Shown here: one piece after another, positions 4,844-8,719 of the stretch | How the letters are laid out: every line of letters begins with the position of its first letter | How positions within the stretch are numbered: the stretch's first letter is position 1 | NCBI GenBank assembly: GCA_003219495.1 | Contig: QHOZ01000123.1 | Coordinates: 2,854-11,572 of the forward strand | Reading direction: 5' to 3' | DNA: 8,719 bases | Origin: Verrucomicrobiota bacterium | GTDB taxonomy: Bacteria; Verrucomicrobiota; Verrucomicrobiae; Chthoniobacterales; UBA10450 | Position numbers and translations under genes: made by a program | Notes under the pieces: generated by a model | What the model saw: only the letters and a program-made list of their open reading frames with translations | What the model was told of the DNA's origin: nothing | Databases searched by the model: none

Positions 4844-6673
4844 ATGGTGAAGAAAGCAGGTTTGGTGGGGCGCAGCGCGGAAGTGTTAATGGTTGCGTTG
4901 CTCGCCGGGGCGCTCGTTCTGATCGAGATCCTCATCGGCGGGACGCGTTTAATTTTCAGTTTTCCGTCCTACGCGATTCTGGCCGCAGCCGCGCTGCTCA
5001 CCGTTTTCGTTTTTGTCCGGCCCAAGCCACGTCCGGCGCAGCTCTGTCTCATCAGCGTGGCAATATTTTTGGCCTACATTCTAGTTCGCGCGCTTTTCTC
5101 TCCAGTGGTTTACACCGCGCGGCAGGACATTTACTCCGTTGTCGGCGGACTGATTGTATATTGGCTCGTCGCCTTGTTTTGCACTTCCGCAAAACCGCGC
5201 GCATGGGTGATCGTCTCTTTGCTTGGGCTCGCGCTCGTCCACGTTTTGGTCGGCGCGATTCAATTCCGCGACGGCAATAATTTCATGCCGATTGAATTTC
5301 TTCAGCGGGTCGATTACGGCCGTCGTGCGAGCGGCTTTTATGTTTGCCCGAATCACCTCGCGGGCGCGCTCGAAGTCCTTGGGATCTTCGGAATGAGCAT
5401 CGTCTGCTGGAGCCGTTTTCCGGTCTGGGGCAAATTACTCATCGGTTACGCCAGTGGAATTTGTTACGTCGGCGTTCTTTTGTCCGGCAGCCGCGGCGGA
5501 TTTGCGAGCGCCACCGTCAGTCTGATCGTATTCGCTCTCTTAAGTCTGCTGACACTGCGCCGCGCCGGCACTCGTTTGCTTTGGACCGTGGGCGGGATCG
5601 GCGTCCTCGTGGCAATTCTCCTGGCCGGCGCCGCACTGCTTTTCATTAAAAAGAACGATTATCTCGCGGACCGCGCGCACAACGCGCTCGATACTGCTCC
5701 CGTCCGGCTCGATCTCTGGCACGCGGCCATCGAAGAATGGAAAACATCTCCGCTCTTCGGGACGGGAAGCGGCACCTACCTTTATTACGGAAGGATGTTT
5801 CGCACCGAACGAATGCAGTCCGACCCGATCAATACACACAATGATTACCTTCATCTGCTCGCCGAATACGGTGTAATTGGCGGTGCGCTTTTTGTTTTTT
5901 TCCTCGTGGCCCATTTGCGGAACGGCTGGAAAAATTTCCAACGCCTCGGCCCAAAACGCGTCGCAGTTTCCCACAACTTTCTTAGTACAAGTCTCGCCTT
6001 GAATCTCGGAGCGCTCGGCGCGGTCGCCGCGTACGTCATCCACTCTTTTATCGATTTTAATCTCCACATTCCGGCCAACGCATTGTTGCTCGCGTTTGTG
6101 TTCGGGATTCTCGCGAACGCAGGCGTCACACGCGACGAACAGGATCTAAGTGTACCGAAGTCGATCTTCGCCTGGCGCGCGTTGCTGCTGGTGACCGGAA
6201 TCTTTCTGGCCTGGCAGAGCGTGCGGCTTTTGCCGGGCGAATATTTCGCCGAACATGCGCGGTCCACGCTGCGAAACAACCATCCCGACGAGGCCATGCG
6301 CTTCGCATTACGCGGCCTCGAAAGCGAAAAACAAAATCCCTTTCTCTACCAATATCTCGCGAGCGCAAAATTGACCAAATGCGATTCCGCAGCGGATACG
6401 TCCGGCCGGGCCGCGTGTTACGAAGATGCACTGTCGGCGCTTCAGAAAGCACGCGACCTCTCCCCCTCCGACAAGACTTTCCTCGTGCCGCTTGCGTTGA
6501 CCTACGACAACCTTGGCCGTTTCGCGGAAGCGGAATGGATTTACGACGAGGCGCGCTATTGGGACCCGAAATCGATCTATCTAAATGAGTTCTACAAATA
6601 TCATCTTAGCCGATGGCAAAACCCGCGCCCGACCGCAGAGAATCAAACCGCGGAGCGGAATGAAAAACGCTGA
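4844..6673 (+). CDS. O-antigen ligase / Wzy-type polymerase family membrane protein with C-terminal TPR-like region
   Basis: This 609-residue inner-membrane protein belongs to the Wzy/WaaL family, which transfers or polymerises undecaprenyl-linked glycans on the periplasmic side. Roughly ten or more hydrophobic segments span 12-460. Family signatures are RASGFYVCPNHLAG (161-174), SGSRGGF (214-220), the large-loop region RLDLWHAAIEEWK with PLFGTGSGTY (288-312), and HNDYLHLLAEYGVIGG (332-347). The Arg and His residues in these loops are the usual functional candidates. After the last helix (about 443-460) comes a soluble region (463-590) with TPR-like helix pairs, such as PDEAMRFALRGLESEKQNP and NLGRFAEAEWIYDEARYWDP. 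This two-part build is common in exopolysaccharide clusters. Ligase versus polymerase cannot be decided from sequence alone. ATG 4844 is the first in-frame start and gives a sensible cytoplasmic N-terminus. An intrinsic terminator lies just upstream, so it needs its own promoter in about 4800-4843 or read-through; I see no good candidate. The barrel gene follows. Confidence 0.93.
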   Translation: MVKKAGLVGRSAEVLMVALLAGALVLIEILIGGTRLIFSFPSYAILAAAALLTVFVFVRPKPRPAQLCLISVAIFLAYILVRALFSPVVYTARQDIYSVVGGLIVYWLVALFCTSAKPRAWVIVSLLGLALVHVLVGAIQFRDGNNFMPIEFLQRVDYGRRASGFYVCPNHLAGALEVLGIFGMSIVCWSRFPVWGKLLIGYASGICYVGVLLSGSRGGFASATVSLIVFALLSLLTLRRAGTRLLWTVGGIGVLVAILLAGAALLFIKKNDYLADRAHNALDTAPVRLDLWHAAIEEWKTSPLFGTGSGTYLYYGRMFRTERMQSDPINTHNDYLHLLAEYGVIGGALFVFFLVAHLRNGWKNFQRLGPKRVAVSHNFLSTSLALNLGALGAVAAYVIHSFIDFNLHIPANALLLAFVFGILANAGVTRDEQDLSVPKSIFAWRALLLVTGIFLAWQSVRLLPGEYFAEHARSTLRNNHPDEAMRFALRGLESEKQNPFLYQYLASAKLTKCDSAADTSGRAACYEDALSALQKARDLSPSDKTFLVPLALTYDNLGRFAEAEWIYDEARYWDPKSIYLNEFYKYHLSRWQNPRPTAENQTAERNEKR

Positions 6674-6730
6674 GGCACCAAACGAAGCTGTGCGATAAGA
6701 TTATGACAAACCGGTTGCTTGTTACTTACC

Positions 6731-6744
6731 CGAGCCTAGGCTCG
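6731..6744. repeat. Perfect 14-bp palindrome before the barrel gene
   Basis: CGAGCCTAGGCTCG is a perfect inverted repeat with no spacer. It lies between the ligase stop (6673) and the probable barrel start (6763). Its form suits a dimeric protein-binding site, but no regulator family is recognised and chance is possible. Confidence 0.5.
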
Positions 6745-6762
6745 CATCGCGCTCTCCCACTG

Positions 6763-8096
6763 ATGAGACGTTTATTCATTGCAATAGCGATGCGCAGGAA
6801 GCCGTTTCCTCGACCGGCGGCACGTCGTCCGGCGGTACTTCATCTGGAGGATCGACAACCGACTTGTCGGGGGGCTCTTCCTCCCCCGGTTCGCCGGGCG
6901 CCGTTTCAAACGCGCCAAACGCGGCCACTTCAGTTCAAGGGGGTTCGGGTGGAGCGGGCGTTTTTTCTCCCACACCCGTGAAATTTTACGCGAGCGTCTT
7001 CGGCGGCTATGACGACAATGTTAACACCAACAATGGCCCGAAAGAGGGATCGTCATATGTGGGCGGAAACGTGATTGCCGATTACACGTTCGGCGATCCG
7101 CGATTGCAGATCGCACTGAATGCGGGCGCTGGCGGGGTTTACTATTTAGATCATGTCACCGGTCAGGATTACAACATCGACCTCAAAGGCGCCCTTGGTG
7201 TCACCTATAAGTCGTCGCCGCGGCTGACACTTGGAACAAAATTGCTGCTCGAGTATTTGACCGAGCCGAACTTTGACAATGCGAACGGCCTCAATTCGCG
7301 AAATGGCAATTACTTTTATACCGACGACGACTTTTTTGCGGAGTACCTGTGGTCGCGCCGTTTCAGCACCAAGACTTCTTACAAATTGGAGGCCTATCAA
7401 TACGATAATGAATTAGTGGCCCTTTACTCCGACCACTTCATAAATCTTTTCGCCAATGAGTTTCGCTTCCAAATGGTGCCGACCACGCTTTTGGTCGCTG
7501 AGTACCGCTACGGGATTGTAACTTATAATAATGAGGGTGCGGTCCTGGTTCCGGCGCAACTTGGCCAGCCGGCCGTCCTTTTGGAAAACGATTCCATGAC
7601 GCAATACATCCTTGGCGGTCTGGATCACGTTTTTAATCCGCGGTTTACCGGATCGCTCCGCGGCGGTGTGGAACTTCGTTCCTACGATGTAGGCGGTGAC
7701 CGCACGAGCCCATACTTTGAAGCAACCCTCAACTACGCTGTCGGCAGGCGCACCTCCGTCGGCTGGACCGGACGCTATGGCCTGGAAGAACCAGAAACTC
7801 CGGGCGCGCAGAGCCGAACCACCTTTCGAACGGGCCTGCGCGCAAAGTTCGATCTGACCTCGAGGATGAGTTCCACGCTGGATGTTTTTTATAATCATGA
7901 CGATTACCACGCGGCTAGCGTCACATTCATTCCGTTCACGGAAGAGGCTTTCGATGTTGGCCTTGGGGTCCGATATGCCATCACCTCCCTCATTGGAGTT
8001 CAGGCCAGTTACCATTATACAGAAGTGATTTCGGACATGTCCTTCCGGGATTACTCCCGAAACCGCTTCTCGGCTGGCGTGAGCCTAACATTTTGA
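6763..8096 (+). CDS. Outer-membrane beta-barrel protein (BBP2-like) of the polysaccharide locus; frame break near the N-terminus
   Basis: The bulk (6981-8093, about 371 residues) is a series of amphipathic beta strands with alternating aromatic and polar residues, for example KFYASVFGGYDDNVN, SVGWTGRYGLEE and MSSTLDVFYNHDDYH. It ends in RFSAGVSLTF, with the C-terminal Phe that marks outer-membrane barrels for the BAM machinery. It resembles putative beta-barrel porin 2 proteins found in exopolysaccharide clusters, so a role in export or outer-membrane anchoring is inferred. A 51-residue Ser/Gly/Thr/Pro-rich linker (6807-6959) precedes the barrel. The barrel frame is open back to 6699 but has no ATG or GTG there; its first common start is TTG 6864, inside the linker, which would leave no signal peptide. 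ATG 6763 in another frame gives MRRLFIAIA, a plausible signal start, so about one base seems missing near 6788-6800. The true start is uncertain. The preceding gene is the ligase; the chain-length gene follows. Confidence 0.82.
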
Positions 8097-8109
8097 CGCA
8101 AAGCAAGGT

Positions 8110-8137
8110 TTTACTTTGGCGGGCTTTTTGCTAGAAT
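8110..8137 (+). promoter_or_regulatory. Candidate extended -10 promoter for the Wzz-like gene
   Basis: TAGAAT (8132-8137) matches five of six -10 bases and is preceded by TG one base away (8129-8130), an extended -10. TTTACT (8110-8115) is a weak -35 at 16 bases. It lies in the 71-base gap after the barrel stop, about 30 bases before ATG 8168. It suggests that the chain-length gene can be transcribed independently of the upstream genes. Confidence 0.42.
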
Positions 8138-8167
8138 GCAGGCTCTCGCCAAGGGTCCCAACTGGTT

Positions 8168-8719
8168 ATGGCACACAACGACGAAGTTAAGCTTCATTTT
8201 CTCGATTATTGGCGGGTGATCCGTATCCGTTGGGTTCTCGTACTGCTCGCGTTCTTCCTAGTCCTCATAACCGCCGCGATTTTCACTTATTTCCAACCCC
8301 GCGAATATCGCGCGGACGTTGTCGTGGAAGTAAAATCCACCGCTCAGAATCCGAGGATTTTCAGTCAGGCCGATCCGAGCCAGCCGATTCACGATCCGCA
8401 ATTGGCGCCGACGGTTTATCAAGTCATTCAACGAACCGGAATTCTTTATCCCGTCATTGATCAGCTGAAGCTGCAAGACAGATGGGCGCGGGAGAACCGC
8501 CGGCCTTCCCGTGAGATCACTTACCAAATGTTGCGAAGCAAGCTCGACGTCGACGAGGTTCGCAACACCGATCTTCTTCAGATCAGCGTTTACGATCCCA
8601 GTCCGCAACTCGCCGCCGAGATCGCGAATAAAATCGTCAGCGTTTATCAGGACCGCCGGGTTGAGGAAGAAAAAGAAATCATGAATCGCGCGGTCACGGC
8701 GATGAACGACGAAGTCGAA
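8168..8719 (+). CDS. Wzz/GumC-type polysaccharide chain-length determinant, N-terminal part (runs off right edge)
   Basis: The 184 visible residues are the start of a polysaccharide co-polymerase, an inner-membrane protein that sets glycan chain length and may fuse to or work with a tyrosine autokinase. It opens with a short cytoplasmic stretch containing LHFLDYWRVIRIRW (9-22), typical of the Wzz domain. A transmembrane helix (about 23-42, VLVLLAFFLVLITAAIFTYF) follows, then the periplasmic start REYRADVVVEVK (45-56). Further on are LLQISVYDPSPQLAAEIANK and IVSVYQDRRVEEEKE (roughly 136-170), the usual path into the long coiled coil. The frame is open at 8719, so the second helix and any kinase domain lie outside. 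ATG 8168 is the first start giving this N-terminus; the AAGGG at 8151-8155 is too far upstream to be a strong Shine-Dalgarno. Its place after the ligase and barrel genes supports an exopolysaccharide locus. Confidence 0.92.
   Translation, partial: MAHNDEVKLHFLDYWRVIRIRWVLVLLAFFLVLITAAIFTYFQPREYRADVVVEVKSTAQNPRIFSQADPSQPIHDPQLAPTVYQVIQRTGILYPVIDQLKLQDRWARENRRPSREITYQMLRSKLDVDEVRNTDLLQISVYDPSPQLAAEIANKIVSVYQDRRVEEEKEIMNRAVTAMNDEVE

Noticed and set aside
5540..6067. Minus-strand 175-residue reading frame inside the O-antigen ligase gene
   Set aside because: The plus-strand ligase has continuous family motifs across this stretch; the antisense frame resembles nothing known.
6703..6981. 92-residue plus-strand reading frame starting MTNRLLV
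   Set aside because: After MRRLFIAIA it becomes Arg/Pro-rich shadow sequence, while the Ser/Gly linker in the barrel frame is clearly the coding one. Only its start may belong to the barrel gene.
8098..8130. Possible terminator hairpin after the barrel gene (GCAAAGC with GCTTTTTGC)
   Set aside because: Only about five pairs form, with mismatches and a large loop; the T-run overlaps the better-supported candidate promoter.

Overview
The window looks like a chromosomal segment of a Gram-negative, moderately GC-rich bacterium. The protein families and their sequence style (a YbhG-like adaptor, DUF3052, DUF4412, and an exopolysaccharide locus with a BBP2-type barrel) suggest a soil or aquatic Verrucomicrobiota member. 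That placement is an inference from family content; no marker gene here proves it. I see no insertion sequence, integrase, CRISPR array or rRNA.

Layout, left to right. (1) 1-1387, minus strand: a YbhG/YbhF-type ABC efflux module. It has a HlyD-family periplasmic adaptor, broken by a frameshift into 968-1387 and 537-971, followed by the ATP-binding subunit, which runs off the left edge. The ABC-2 permeases would lie beyond that edge. (2) 1437-2853, plus strand: a compact cluster of a DUF3052 protein, a VOC/glyoxalase-fold protein (ATGA overlap with the gene before it) and a DUF2127 four-helix membrane protein. (3) 2850-4153, minus strand: a secreted DUF4412 protein followed by Maf, a nucleotide pyrophosphatase. 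Maf meets the DUF2127 gene tail to tail, the two stop codons sharing the palindrome TTAA. (4) 4256-4326: tRNA-Gly(UCC). (5) 4434-4799: a small secreted Cys/His-rich protein closed by a strong intrinsic terminator. (6) 4844-8719, plus strand: the start of a surface-polysaccharide locus. It contains an O-antigen ligase/Wzy-like polymerase with a C-terminal TPR-like region, an outer-membrane beta-barrel with a Ser/Gly/Thr-rich N-terminal linker, and a Wzz/GumC-type chain-length determinant that runs off the right edge.

The genes of region 6 fit together: polymerisation or ligation at the inner membrane, chain-length control, and an outer-membrane barrel of a kind often found in exopolysaccharide clusters. 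The rest is mostly housekeeping or poorly characterised. The points most worth attention are the Cys/His-rich secreted protein, two apparent one-base frame breaks (HlyD adaptor and barrel N-terminus) and a perfect 14-bp palindrome just before the barrel gene. I found no convincing undescribed multi-gene system.
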